A DNA stretch of 64,000 bases from Pteria penguin (lineage: Eukaryota > Mollusca > Bivalvia > Pterioida > Pteriidae). Shown piece after piece: positions 38,416-50,875 of the stretch (its first letter is position 1; every line of letters begins with the position of its first letter). The notes beneath the pieces are model-generated. The model had not been told where the DNA came from. It did not search any database and saw only the letters and a program-made list of their open reading frames with translations. The stretch covers positions 25,106,841 to 25,170,840 of the forward strand of contig CM068583.1 of assembly GCA_035048485.1 (NCBI GenBank), given 5' to 3'. A program made the translations under genes and the position numbers.

Positions 38416-39600
38416 TCACATAAAAAGCTAGAGTGGTACATATTTTATCATATAAATGTCTTGCTTAAAGATATATACATGTGCATCCCTTCAATGTTTG
38501 ACATATAAGATGTTAGAGTTATCTTTCTTGTCCTTGTTGACGAGATTGTAATGTAGGTATCAGCTCATTTATTATCATATAAAATCTTGTGAATACTAGA
38601 AAAGCATGTACATTAGTTTATGATCTTAACATTTACATAATATGTTGAAGATGTATATTTCTACATTTATCATTATTTATTTGTATATAAAAGGTATAAT
38701 TTATCTAATTATAGCTATACACCATGTGATAATATCATATAGATAATGTACATGTAAATGTTTGTAATTAAATACTGAAATACATTTAATATCAACACAG
38801 TGGTATTTTGTTTTAATATACATATAATCAAAAAGGCAAAACCTCTCCTAGGACTTGAACCTAAAAAAATGACAGTGTACTTAATGGATACATAAAAAAA
38901 GGAATTACCTATCTCCATGCCTCATGCTGCTACATTTTTTACCACTGCCAAGTTGAGGCTTATAACAGATGAATGAACTTTGTAAGTACTGAGAAGCTGT
39001 TCTCTTAAAAAAAACTATAAGCAACTGAGAGTTGTTCAGAATACCGGACGTGTTGACGTAACAGACCGGATGACGGTGACATAACTCGAAGTCTAGACCA
39101 ATCACAATGCTACTTTAACTAAACGTCATCGCCAGGTGCCATGGTGTACACGTGATATATCCACAGGGATTCGAAAAACCAGTTCATGTGCTTCATACTT
39201 GGAGCTTCCACGGCAATGGCAAACGTAACTTTCCATACATATATCATTCATGCCTGCACCTGACGTCTATTTGTCTATTTGACGTCTCAATTGATCATAT
39301 ATTCTATAATTTGTTCTGAGTGGTCCATCTGTGTCTGAGGTTAACAACTACGTGAATAGAAACGAAAAATAGTTTGTCTGAATTACGCCAACTTTCCAAA
39401 AATTAACGATTGTCATAAACACATTAAGATTATACATGTATATACCTTATTTGAGTGTAGTTTTTATTAGACCCTTGGTAACACAGAGATATGATGGTAT
39501 ATCAAACTTTTCAAACTACTCGTGGCTGTATACCAACTGCAACTGCAATGTTAATGTCAATACTCTATGCGACTACGGTTTCAACTTGCTCAGTTATAAC
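38416..39600. other. Spacer after the TRIM gene
   Basis: AT-rich non-coding sequence. A CRE-like 'tgacgtaa' and a CCAAT-like 'gaccaatcacaat' lie near 39054-39108, but no gene could be attached to them. Confidence 0.4.
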
Positions 39601-39602
39601 TG

Positions 39603-40400
39603 TAATATCGCGATCGATATGGCAGGTCGGCAGGGGATCACGTTAACTCCTTCATGATACCTGATTCCAAGACTGGTTAACACTACGACATCACAATAGA
39701 TATGGCCGGTCGGCAGAGGGTATTTACTTCTTGAGACCCGAGTCCACCTCTGGTATTTGTATTGTATTGTTTATTAATCAAAGCTGTACAGCTTATAGAT
39801 ATACATTGTACAATATATAAAACTCAACAATAATATAATATAATGTCAAGGTCAACACAATACATAGAAATATCACAATAAACTTATATAAATTTTTATA
39901 TGGAATATAGTAGATATAATACATGTATAATATATAGCTATGAAATTTAACTTATAGTACTTCTCGAATAGTACTTCTAGTCAAAATTTACCAAAATTAC
40001 AAAGTTCCTTGGTATTACCAGAACTTAAAAGTTGAACTAGTTTGAAGACGGAGGGTCTTCTATAATAATAATTCTTCAAATATTTAATTCTTAAATTTTC
40101 AAAAGCGGGACAGCGTGACATCACATTGATTTGGTCGGTCGACAGAGGGTGTTTACTTCTTGAGACCTGATTCCACCTCTGGTCATCATGACATCACATT
40201 GATTTGGTCGGTCGGCAGGGGGGGGGGGGGGCGTTTACTTCTTGAGACCCGATTCCACCTCTGGTCACCAGGATACCACATTGATTTGGTCGGTCTGCAG
40301 AGGGTGTTTACTCATTCATGGTATCTGCATTTCTGGTTATCATTATGGTATTATGATTCATGTTGCCGGTACACAGTGGATGTATACTCCTACATGAAAT
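39603..40400 (+). repeat. ~72-81 bp tandem array with an internal insertion
   Basis: Units carry 'gacatcacattgatttggtc', 'ggtcggcagagggtgtttac' and 'ttgagacccgattccacctc'. Phase markers at about 40117, 40189 and 40270 give a period of 72 bp, lengthened to about 81 by a G14 run in one unit. Units at 39620-39755 are separated from the rest by about 350 bp of unrelated AT-rich sequence (about 39757-40109), apparently an insertion. Confidence 0.75.
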
Positions 40401-42750
40401 CTTAATCTCTGGTTCTGTAAAGAGGTTTGTTATTGCTCCCGTTTCCAAATTCTCTTCTAAAATTATACATTTCTCTTCGACAGCTTTTTGGATCTGGTTA
40501 TTTCACATATCATGACATTTTTATACTACCAACATTTGCATTCTGCTTGGTACGATAAGAACGATTTGACAAATATAAGCATACAACCTTAGCTAAATGT
40601 TTTATATTCTTCACCTCTTTATTTTCTCTGTCGTATGCTAAGCAGCATGACATACAAGGATTACTCCGTCCGGTGTCTGTGCTTCTCTCTTTATGCCTAT
40701 CCGTCAATTCGTTTGTCCAAACTTTAGAACAGAGAGCTGGCGATCCACGTATTTCTTAACACACCAGTGATTTTATGTTCGAGGCTCTACATATAAATTT
40801 TTAAGTATTTGACGTCTAATGCATTCATTTGAAAAAGCTACTTGATATTAGATATTTGCATATTCGAGACATAGGCCGAATGTGTTTACAAATGAGACAA
40901 AAAAAATGCAGTAGAATGTTATAGAGGTCAAAGTACATTTGTGAATCAACGATGACTAACCGCACTCCCTCTTTCTAGAGGAATTATCAATGTATTATAG
41001 AGGATGTATATCAAAATTGTCTCTTCGTATGATATTTAGATATGACCTATCATGGAGGTTAATTACATTGTTAGTCAGTCTCAGACTACAACTTCCAAAT
41101 CAAGAGTTCTCAGATGGCAACAGGGCTCACCACATTCAAATATCCAAAAGCTTTTGTAAGTAGGTCAATCTTCAAGGTTTAGGTAAAAACGTAAAAAAAG
41201 TTCGGTACCCATTGCTAAAGCCCTGTCTCCAATCGTTTTATAGTTATGATCCATGTTAAAGTATTTGACGCCGGGGTATGACAATAGCTCTCCGGATATT
41301 CGTCCCGGCGAGTTAAAATCTTTGCATGAAATTGTATATGGATCCAATGCGAGCTCTCGAAGCCTAGCGTTTTGATATTATCAAAAGTGATCACTACCAA
41401 CGATATACCAAATATGTATTCTTAGTAGTATTCTGCAAACCTAAGAGACAAACGTTTAATTGTATTGAGTAGATATTTCGGGCAATGAACAAACTTTGAC
41501 ATAACAAAAAGTTATTGTTTGTAAATTATTGATACCACTGGGAATAAATAGTAGCTTATCCTGTTTTAACCAAGAAAATTTACAATTGTATATCCGATAT
41601 CGAGGTGTGATTTTTGCATATGTTTTAATATTCTTGATAGCTCTTCAACGTTAAAACAGGAATTTCTACAATATCATTTTACATTTAAAGGGATTTTTAA
41701 GTTTAAAATTGGTAGAAATCTTCACTGCTTTATTTTTCAGGTTGTTCATTGTTAATATGTCATCGGGGTATTGTAAGATTTTGGTATTATCCGTTAGAAT
41801 TCTGAATTTGAGCCATGTAATCTTTCTTTCCATAGTAATGTAAAACAGGTATTTACAAGGGAAAATTTTGTGCCAATAGGAAATCAATTAGTTTGCATAT
41901 ACATAGTAACTTCTGATCGCATACCGGGTAATATGATGCAGAACTGATTAAAATGAGTATTTTAAAACATTTATCATAGACTGATTTAAATGAAAGAGTG
42001 ACGGACATTGTATGTCAATGAAACCATTAAATGAACGTAACAAATGCTCAAGACATTCTTAAAACTTGATGTCAGTATACTCAAAATTCTAGAAATACTG
42101 GTGACCTAGTAAGAATTATTGCATCAGCTTGTTCTTGAAGGATTTGGACTTTGTACAGATATATAAGAAAGATAACTCTTTCTCTATTCGAATAGAAAAG
42201 ATTTTCTTTTAAGTTGGTACAGAAATTGACATGTTTATATAGACATAAGTTTTCATACATAATATTAAATTGAATGTACGGTTTTGTGTTTATCACAGGA
42301 AGCAATACACGCCATATTTTAAAACACAATATACTGAGTACTACGGTAATCTCAGTCTAGTACATTTACGCTAGTACACAAAACAGAGTGCATAGACATG
42401 AAAATCTATTCATATTAACGACGATACATTATGCATTTTTAATCTTATAAATTTCAAAGCTGCACTTTCAAGTCATTAATGCTAAAAGCATTAAACCTTT
42501 ATATACAGCAATCATGGGCATCACTTTGAAGTCGAATCTGTTTTCGTAGGAAAGGCTATTCTATACGTAAATGTAGTCCTGTACAAAATAGTGCTTTCCG
42601 CACATTCAGTCCATTTCCACTGTAGATTAAACAGTGAGTGTATTTATCATAGTGCAACCACTAATAGAAATGTAAAATTGAAGATTTTGATAATTAGCAA
42701 AAAGCTGTAACACGTACCTGACCCTTATTCACACCATTTGATGCATTTGA

Positions 42751-42751
42751 C

Positions 42752-42787
<36 letters not shown>

Positions 42788-42788
42788 G
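42751..42788. repeat. (GA)n microsatellite
   Basis: 'gagagagaga' run interrupted once by 'aa'. Confidence 0.85.
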
Positions 42789-42870
42789 TAGATCCACGAT
42801 CGATCTAACCTCAGTGTAAATGAAGAGTTGTTATGTCATTATAATAGACCTTTCGTTTCTCCTTCCCTCT

Positions 42871-42876
42871 TTTAAT
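42871..42876 (-). terminator. Candidate polyadenylation signal (ATTAAA) of the NHL gene
   Basis: On the minus strand ATTAAA lies about 325 nt after the stop. No AATAAA was seen nearer. Weak evidence only. Confidence 0.25.
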
Positions 42877-43199
42877 ATTATTATAGAAAGGGAGAGAAGC
42901 GAAAGCCCTATGGTTAAACTAGTGGACACCTCGTGGCTTTGGTTGATGAATCCTCAGTAGTCATGTGACTCGTGACGTCAAGTAATACCCATGGTGATCA
43001 TAAGCAAAAGACACACAGAAACTATAAACGCGTTTCAGCTCGGATTCAACAACCAATGTTCAACACTTGATTTTTTGACGACGCCAAGGGAGGGTTCCAA
43101 TTTGTCTCCTATAGTAAACGCAGTTCCAAGATATCTCGTCCTTATCACATACAATGCACGCAAAGCGGTTCTAACCTACAGTCTTCCTTAGTCTGCAAC

Positions 43200-44715
43200 T
43201 CACAGCTTGGTAAACGTGATAGGTTCACATGATTGGCTTCTAATTTCCTTCCTGAACGTATAGACGACTATTTCGTTGGCTTTCATTTTACCATGTGTCA
43301 CATATAACTTGGAATCGTCCGACAGTGCGATTCCTTGTGGATGAAGAAGTCCATGATTTGGCATTACCAGATGACAAATAAAATCGCCCTCTCTTGTAAG
43401 GAGAGATATTCTATCATTATAGTGGTCAGCCACGAGCAACTGACCATTACTGTCAGAACAAATTGCACTTGGTGCTTTAAACTGACCGTCCTCTTTTCCA
43501 AACGAGCCACACGACCTCAGGAAATCTCCTCTTTCATTGAATATTTTTATACAATGGTTTCCGGAATCGCTGACTACGATATCGTTTTTGGAAGTAACGT
43601 GTACGTATCGGGGACTCTTAAACTGTTGTATAGGTGATACATTGTCTCCAAGATTGAAAAGCCACGTGCCTTCGGGATTATGAACGGAAACTTCTGCTGA
43701 AACACAATCGCATACAATGATATGGTCCGACCTATCGACACTTAGTCCACATGGACATTGAAAAAAACTTTTGCCAAATTCATAAAGAAAATTACCTTCC
43801 TTTGAGAATACACAGACAGTTTTTCGTTTTCGTGACGTCATAACTATACATCCGTTCGAAGTCACCGCCAAAGCCCACGGTTCAATCAAATTCTCGTGTT
43901 CGATAAAGTTATGTCGACGGCCATTACTATCGTATATATACACCTTGCTACTAATCATGTCGGTGATTATAGTATGGCCGTCTCCGATTGTATGAATGTC
44001 AGTTGCATTAGCGCCGCTATGCATTAAATATCTGTTCTCTAGATTGGGAACAAACATGTTTTCATCTTCCTCGTCGTCCACGAACATTGTATTCAGATGG
44101 CCGAGGGATATATTCTCATCACAGTCAATGTCGCCGTCTGTGGTCACATGATTATTTGGAACATCATGTATCATGGTGTCTAAACTTTTAGATCTCGTCC
44201 GAAACAAATACTTGCTATTCGAGAAACTACCAGAGAAGCGAGAATCTAGACAAATTTTCAGTTCAGGTATCAAATTGGATTCTCTTGATGTCTTCAGGTA
44301 TCGACTGGGTACTATTGACTCTTCCTGGAGAACTTCTGAAACGGAAAACGAGAAACATATTTGTTATACCTCTTATAAATCTATTTCTATTCAACAGTGC
44401 GTATAGTAAAATAATGTAAACTATGGATAAATGTGACTGTGGCTCTCACAACAATATAGGTAATGCGGTGGATATCTTCGCATCTTCACGAGATAAAAGC
44501 ATTCAGCTTCTCGATGCGTATAGAACAATAAAAACCTTGGCTTTGCGAAGATGATATTCATGCGGAAAATGTCGGTCGATTCCTGCACCGTAATGTTGTG
44601 ACGTCACGAGAAGTAATGTAACGCAAACAATAAAGTTCGCGGAGGAAGGCCGCTGGCCAAAACGTGCGGGAAATATTTATTATTTATGATTTATATGTAT
44701 GCATACATGCATATG

Positions 44716-44754
<39 letters not shown>

Positions 44755-47700
44755 ATGTATGTGGGAGTGGGTTGTACCTATTATATAGTCACTACTATAG
44801 AGGGTTAAACTACTTGTCCTCGGGATTATCGTTTATGACGTGACCTCAACCGCGATTCAGGAGACTGAACAGATAATGATATGTGTGGTATGGTCGATAC
44901 GTATTAAGTATCCTGCGCCCCTACATTTTTCCTCAACAGACAATTCATTTATTTTATTTCATGTTTTAATTTCATTCTATTTAGATATCACTGCATATAT
45001 GCGTAGCTAATATATCAGAGTCTGCCACATAATGCGCATTATAAAGTATTCTACAGATCAAAGGACACTGAACAAAGTATCCCTTCTTCAGGAAACATTG
45101 CACATAGTAATTTAAAATAACAATGCTTATAGGTGACCAAAAGCCTTCCTATAATAAATTCTAGATATTTTGTTATTATTATCAATCTTTCTAACATTTT
45201 GGACTCGGCTAAGCCTCTTAACATCGATGCAATCAGCGCGATAAGTCGGTTAGGGAAAAACATCAAACAAAAACACTGTACACTGAAGTTAATAGGTCAT
45301 AGTAGTAGTTCCAAAATAAACAGAAAAATTCTTTACAATGCTGTATTGTTATAAAATATATGCATGTCTTCTGCGTCTTTAAGCCGACATGGCCTAGTGG
45401 TATCGCGCTCGTCTCCTGATCGGGAGGCCGGGGTTCGAGTCCTGCTCTGGTCATGTCTTTCGAATGAGACAGTAAAAACCGAGGCCCCGTGTCGTGGTAT
45501 GCATCATGGCACATTAAAGATTCCTCACTGCTTCGGGTGAGTCCGTTGCAAAGGTCAAAAATTGAATGCCCCGCATCAGGCAGATGCCGTCACCATATAC
45601 ATGAAATATTAGTGGTGTGATGTTAAACAAAATTCAATCAATCAATCAATCTGTGCCTTTTGGAGGGGGGGGGGATTACTACGTTTTACTATGTATTACT
45701 TAGTTACCAAGTCGTGATTATCACATATGGACAGTGTAGCTGTTCACACATCACGTGCACTCGCCGGCCTCTTAGTGCACCTCCTATTCATGTAACTACA
45801 AGAAACAATTTGGTGCAAGCACCAAAGTGTGGGCCGGAATGGAACCTTTGATAAAACTACAAAGAATTTTTAAAACGAAATAACGTTTTAAATATGTATT
45901 GTACAGCCATGTGACTGTTAATTAGCAGACATATAAAGACCTTGATGATCGACAACAGACGTATAAATCTCCAATATCACTTCCGTTGATATTTCAGCAA
46001 ATAGTATATATTTGGGATCATTTACATGTAGACCCATTTAGTACTTATAGCAATTGCGGGTTTATAGTCTTGCAGATTAGGCTGCATATAATATGGACAT
46101 GTACTTTTAAAATTACTAGCCATATCATTTACTATTTGTTTTAAATCAGTGGGCTCAGTGGATGAGGTGACCAAAAGGTCCCGGGTTCGACTGCCGCCAT
46201 GGGAACATCTGGCGTTCTGTCTTTCAGATGAGACAGTAGAAACCGAAGTCCCGTGTCACGGTAGGCGTGGCATGTAAAAGATTTCCCGCTTCTTTGGGAG
46301 GGTCCGCTGCAAAGGTATAAATTTCTATGCAATGCAACGGGCAGATATTTTTTTAATGTCCGCGGGTGTGAAATATGTTTTATAAAAATATTTTTGCAAT
46401 TTTTGTTTTGTTTTATTTTCTTATGGGTTTTTTTTGGGGGGGGGGGGGGGTATTTGTTTTTTGGGGGTTTTTTGCCGTGACCAAGTCTTTTGCACTTTCT
46501 TGAAGCTTTGTCACAAGAAGTCTTACATGATTCCTCAAACATTCCCCTTATATACGAAGCCGTTTCCGTGCCAATTTAAAGAAGAAAACATCTTTTTATC
46601 TCGTTCGAACGAGAAACTTATCTCTAGAAAGGAAATACTTAAGTTAAAGTATAATTCATTATATTGCCAAGAAGGAGATGAATACGAAGGGAAAAAAGGG
46701 CGGGTGGGGGATTATGCCATCAAAGATATTCTGCCCTCCTCTTGTAATTAAAAGTATTATAATAGCTGTTAATTATGATTTATACGTTTCAGAATTGAAA
46801 TATAAACTGAATGGTACCTACTGATGTACAGTAAAACACTTACAATTATGCATTATTTCATAAATGATTAATATTAGTCGGTGAGGTCACTGAGCCAAAT
46901 TAGTTTGATTCTAGTGGCTTAAACATAAATATAAAAGGGAGGAGATGAGGTTCCAAATCAAATGTTATAAACATACTTTAGATCTGCCATTTCATAGACT
47001 GAAATAATACATATAATGTATTTCAACTAAATTCAGGCCAAACACGACCAAATATAGCTCTTGCCTATGTAATTATTTATACGATCAAACGTCCGCTACT
47101 AAAGAAAATATCAAAAGATTTATTGATGTACAATATTCCATTTCTTTTTAACGATTAATAACACTTATCAAATGTGCAGAAAAATTAGCTCGTTCGAACG
47201 AGATAGTTTCTCGTTCGAACGAGATAAAAAAATATTTTTTCTTCTTTAAAATGGCACGAAAACGGCTTCGTACTTATATCTGTGTATACAACAAATCAAA
47301 TGGTCATTTTTAGCCGGGCTTAATGCCGAGGCAGTCTAATTATAAGTTTTAGAGCCCTCTTTCTCACTCAATGTGTTCTTGCGCTTCAAAACATAATCTA
47401 TGGTGTTATTTCTAGCATTATGATATTCAGAACGTATTGAATCGTTATTGGATCATTAATTATATGTAACACTGCAAATAGAGATGTACATGTGTATATT
47501 CGTGTAGACTGAAGTTACCTGCACTTGCTTGATATCGCTGCGCGAAGAGCTAGCGTTACATGTAATTATAGCACAGTCCGTATGGACAGACAAAAAGCAG
47601 TGCACACTGCATTTAGATGCAATTCGTCTGCAGTAGCATTCACATCATTATTATACAGTATTAAATGTAATTTGAAGAGGCGCGTGATGTTTAGCGTCGA

Positions 47701-49887
47701 CAGGGACGTAGATATCTAAATTTAGATATATACGTCCCTAGCGTCAGCGTCGAGGATGTTGTTGATTTGTTGATCTAAGCTAAATGAATAAAACAAAAAC
47801 AAAAAAACCCCAGTGATATAAAAATAATCGATAACGCGTCACCTGAACCTCAATCAGTCTGGTTATGGTCACTATCTAGATCTGGACAGGCATGGCATTG
47901 CCGACTGTTCTAATATTTGTGTACATGAGTATGTGAAGGGTTTCTTTATGTCTATTTTTGCCGATAGAAGCATGTGTCTGATTCAAGCGTCATACATAAA
48001 CATTGGTATATCGCTCTATATTGCTCATTACCTTATCGCTTGGCAGATAGAGAACGGGTATATGTATTATTCCCTGTGCTGATTAGCATGTCTAACATTA
48101 TTATTCTCAGATCGACGTCATTTCCAACAAAATAGTAATCAAGATGTAGTTTTAAAAGCCGGGCTACCAGTACTATAAGTACTTTGATTCATTTTCTGGT
48201 AGCACTTGACCTAATATGACGCTGAACGAGATTTCTAAAAGATCTTTACATAATTACGTGTATCTCAAAGTCTAAAACTGTCATATGTATATACACCAAA
48301 TACTCGGTATTTTATCAACAAAGCATTTGCATGAAAATATAGCCGACTAACAAAGCATTTGCATGAAAACATAGCCGACGTTTTATATTTGAAACGTATT
48401 ATAGTCTATATAGCAAAATTAGACAGCTGCATATATATAGCTTCTTTCACAGAGTTTGTAGAACTGATAGTACAGATATTCATAAAATATAATAGCATTG
48501 ATAGTATAAATATTTATAATATATATATAAGAAGGTTTTCTTGTATCTTACCATGAATTAATGAAAAGACAATTTCAAAAGTCTCCAACTTATACCTAAT
48601 GCGATTCCTTTTGCGATCTATATGTGAAAAGTTATGCACGCCACTACCTCGGACAAAAGAAGGAGCTATATTACCTTGAACTCAAATTACCCGAAATGTA
48701 ACAGAATATAGGGTAGAACGCGTCAGTAAGCAAGTGATGAATGGATGGTCTACTGAAGTTTTAAGTGGCCTTCAACCATTTCATTCGTATCCTGCATTGG
48801 AGGCAAGGTTCTCTGACCTCTTAAACATAGCTCCACACTCAAATTTTTGAATTCATTAACTGAGATAATTCCACTTGCAGATTCAAGATTTCTGAAAGGG
48901 GAAGTAGGCGCTCACGTGAAATCAAATACTAGCCAAAATATTAGGCCATTTTGGTTGCTAAACCTGGAAATTTACTCATATTATTTGAGTGTAGGCGTAG
49001 CACATGAAAGATCCCTCACTACTTCTGTAGGACATCGTTACTTTTACCACAGATTTTACAAACAGGGAGAACCCGAATTGAAAACGATTACATTTATGGT
49101 GAGATTTTTCACTCCTGAACACAAAAGAGTCATATTCTCCATGCCGAAGTTTAAAGTCGTACTTTATCTAGGTGAAGGTTACGGAAAATCCTTACAAATT
49201 CCGTACGACTTTTGTGGCATGGTCTGCAGGTGGGTCCATATAGGTTTTAATTTCCGTATAGTGCATCTGACAAATGTCGTCACTGTAGTAAAAGTGGGGT
49301 AAATCAAGAAACAAATAAACGGCGAGCTGGACACAGGTCTATAACACGGGAATACATAAGGTCGGTAGTAAAAAACAGACATCAATAATTGATTCACTCA
49401 GATGATATTAAGTTATTGACACATATAGTTACGCATGGTCATTCCTAATTTTAAACAGAACAGAAATACACGGGTAGAGGACCAGTTACCGGCTACTACG
49501 TTATTTTGGCTTTTGAAACGTGAACTTATGAGATCTTTCTCACGTGATTGTCTGCAATACATAGGAAACTTACTATTACATATGAAAATTTCGTCAATTC
49601 ACGTTTTGAATACCCCTAATAACGTAGTAGCCTGTAACTGGTCTTAGCCAAGGCTGGCCCTTGACCAGTAGACTTTTTTTGTAAATACGTGAAATGCGTA
49701 AAATTTTATAACAAAATGGGTTACTCTTAGAATCGGCATTTAACGACACAAATTCAAATTACTTACAGATAGAAAATAAAGTAAGGAATGTCGTAATAGA
49801 TATTTCCATTTTTTCTATTCGTATTTTTAACAATCACTTGCAAGATCACTTACCCGTTTCTGTATTAAACGTAACAGACCGTCTCAT
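43200..49887 (-). CDS. NHL-repeat beta-propeller protein (TRIM-NHL type C-terminus without RING or B-box), 2 coding exons
   Basis: The minus-strand coding exons are 49887-49854 (ATG plus 11 codons and one base) and 44335-43200. The phase-1 junction joins exactly, giving 1170 nt (389 aa plus TGA). The first ~110 residues are charged and without a recognised fold. From about 115 to 375 come six blade-like repeats with the NHL pattern (for example VCVFSKEGNFLYEFG, IKIFNERGDFLRSCGSFG, ISLLTREGDFICHL, and 'HPQGIALSDDSKLYVTHG'), as in the C-terminal propeller of TRIM2/TRIM3/TRIM71/TRIM32. NHL propellers bind protein or RNA. No RING, B-box or coiled coil is encoded in the window, and the upstream promoter and 5' exon suggest this is the whole gene. 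The intron of 5.5 kb is filled with mobile elements. It could be a derivative of a TRIM-NHL gene or an independent NHL family; the exact orthologue is not recognised. Confidence 0.85.
44713..44763. repeat. Compound (GT)n(ATGT)n microsatellite
   Basis: A (GT) run of about 12 units passes into about six 'atgt' units. It lies in the NHL gene intron. Confidence 0.9.
45380..45655 (+). mobile_element. SINE family A, full-length reference copy, NHL gene intron
   Basis: tRNA-like head with A box 'tggcctagtggtatcgcg' and B box 'gggttcgagtcctg'; body 'gaatgagacagtaaaaaccg', 'ggcacattaaagattcctca', 'ccgttgcaaaggtcaaaaat', 'gcatcaggcagatgccgtca', 'ccatatacatgaa'; tail (CAAT)n. About 275 bp. Weak flanking similarity ('tctgcgtcttt', 'tctgtgccttt') may be an old target duplication. 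Confidence 0.85.
46145..46355 (+). mobile_element. SINE family A, 3'-shortened copy, NHL gene intron
   Basis: Head 'gggctcagtggatgaggtga' with B box 'gggttcgactgcc', then 'ctttcagatgagacagtaga', 'catgtaaaagatttcc', 'gctgcaaaggtataaatttc' and 'caacgggcagat', where similarity stops. The head differs from the 45380 copy, so it may be a subfamily with another tRNA-like start. Confidence 0.7.
46553..47272. mobile_element. 720-bp TIR element with CTCGTTCGAACGAG palindromes, NHL gene intron
   Basis: Left end 46553 'tacgaagccgtttccgtgcc' and right end 47272 'ggcacgaaaacggcttcgta' are inverse complements with one mismatch; similarity extends inward about 70 bp to 'atctcgttcgaacgagaaac'. The 14-bp perfect palindrome CTCGTTCGAACGAG occurs at 46600-46613, 47189-47202 and 47210-47223. 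CTTATA flanks both ends (46547-46552, 47273-47278). No transposase. Confidence 0.78.
48318..48380 (+). repeat. 32-bp tandem duplication
   Basis: 'acaaagcatttgcatgaaaa' followed by '(t/c)atagccgac' is repeated head to tail with one or two differences. Confidence 0.8.
48960..49060 (+). mobile_element. SINE family A body scrap
   Basis: 'gtaggcgtagcacatgaaag' followed by 'atccctcactacttctgtagg' resembles the SINE body around 5890-5930. It explains part of a 151-codon open frame here that has no ATG. Confidence 0.4.
49478..49650. mobile_element. ~170-bp MITE with ~45-bp inverted ends, NHL gene intron
   Basis: Left arm 'gaccagttaccggctactac', then 'gttattttggcttttgaaac', 'gtgaa'; right arm, read on the minus strand, 'gaccagttacaggctactac', 'gttattaggggtattcaaaa', 'cgtgaa'. 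A fragment of the same family lies at 4195-4250. Confidence 0.7.
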
Positions 49888-49992
49888 GATCGAAAATGAA
49901 TACCTCCTGAAGAACAAAGTATAAAAAGTCAATTACACAGATATGCCAACAGTTATCTGATATGTATATATACTGATGTTTTTCTCCTTACG
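49888..49992 (-). other. 5'UTR part of exon 2 (49906-49888) and intron 1 of the NHL gene (49991-49907)
   Basis: On the minus strand a donor GAC|gtaagg lies at 49992/49991 and a strong acceptor 'ttgttcttcag' ends at 49907, giving an 85-nt intron. Exon 2 then starts at 49906, 19 nt before the ATG. The frame upstream of the ATG in exon 2 is also open, so a longer N-terminus through an unseen exon cannot be fully excluded, but the TATA box just upstream argues against it. Confidence 0.6.
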
Positions 49993-50004
49993 TCTTTTCT
50001 CTCT

Positions 50005-50040
50005 TTATCTCCTCTCTCACTATCGATGGCCACTTTTATA
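50005..50040 (-). promoter_or_regulatory. TATA-box core promoter of the NHL gene
   Basis: On the minus strand TATAAAA lies at 50040-50034. A start site 25-30 bases downstream would fall near 50005-50012, followed by a short non-coding exon ending at the donor 49992/49991. Spacing of TATA, start, donor, acceptor and ATG is coherent, which is why this is called a promoter rather than a chance AT word. Confidence 0.55.
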
Positions 50041-50754
50041 CAGAACTGAAATTAGATCCCTGATATCGGTTGGTCACGTGTAGTTTGTTTACAATGGATG
50101 AATGCTACTTTACATCGGCGACCCATATTCATATATACATAAATTGTGTCACTTCTGTCTTCTCGGGCAGTGAACCAAATTTTACTCAAATCTCCATACT
50201 TTTTTCCACTTTTTGATAAATGATGGCATATAGCGTTATTGGATCAATTCCCCCATTAAGGGAGTCAAACCCCGGTGCATTCATTATTCTAGAATTAAAC
50301 TTGTTTGTTTACAAAAGAAAAATGAAAAATATTCACGTATCGAAAAAGAAGTGTAGATTGTAAATTCTTGAATACCAAGGGCGTAGGAGAAGTGGGGGAG
50401 GGGGACAAACATGTTTGTGAGGCCCCCACTTTTAGAGTAATATTTAAAGTTTAGATAAACTTAAATAAGACATTTTAAGGGAAGTAAATCTATTTCCTTT
50501 TATATTTTTAATGTCCGATTTCTAATCCGTAACTACAAAATTACGGATAAGGTTTTCTGTTTTTCCTGGCTGTTGATGTATCCTGATTACGCAACATGTT
50601 GTAACAATAAAAAGTTTCGCCGACAAAATATCTTTCAGCTTCTGCATTAGTGTGATGTCATCCATTGTAAGTATTTGTTATGTTTTGAATGATATAATAC
50701 AAGTCCGAGATTATGCAATAGAGTCGCATTACTATAGTTTGCTCTTATCTGAAA

Positions 50755-50875
50755 GATATAAGCAGGTATAGTCCAGTCGATGAGTTGTTCAACTTTTGAC
50801 CAAGAGGTCCAGGTTCGACACCCGTCGGGGGCACACCGGTGCTCTGTATTTCGAATGAGACTCTGACTGATAACG
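50755..50875 (+). mobile_element. SINE head fragment
   Basis: 'caggtatagtccagtcgatg' and 'ccaggttcgacacccg' (B box), then 'gctctgtatttcgaatgaga' as in SINE family A. The 3' part is lost. Confidence 0.5.

Larger units (their letters stand above)
40401..43199. other. Intergenic spacer before the NHL gene 3' end
   Basis: No coding region supported. A (GA)n run lies at about 42751-42788 and a 21-bp-stem imperfect hairpin at 42851-42907 ('ctttcgtttctcc' against 'gagagaagcgaaag'). Confidence 0.5.

Noticed and set aside
39050..39115. Promoter with CRE-like and CCAAT-like words
   Set aside because: No gene or exon could be linked to it on either strand.
48847..49302. 151-codon open frame on the plus strand in the NHL gene intron
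   Set aside because: It opens with TTG rather than ATG, contains a SINE-body scrap, and shows no recognisable family or splice context.
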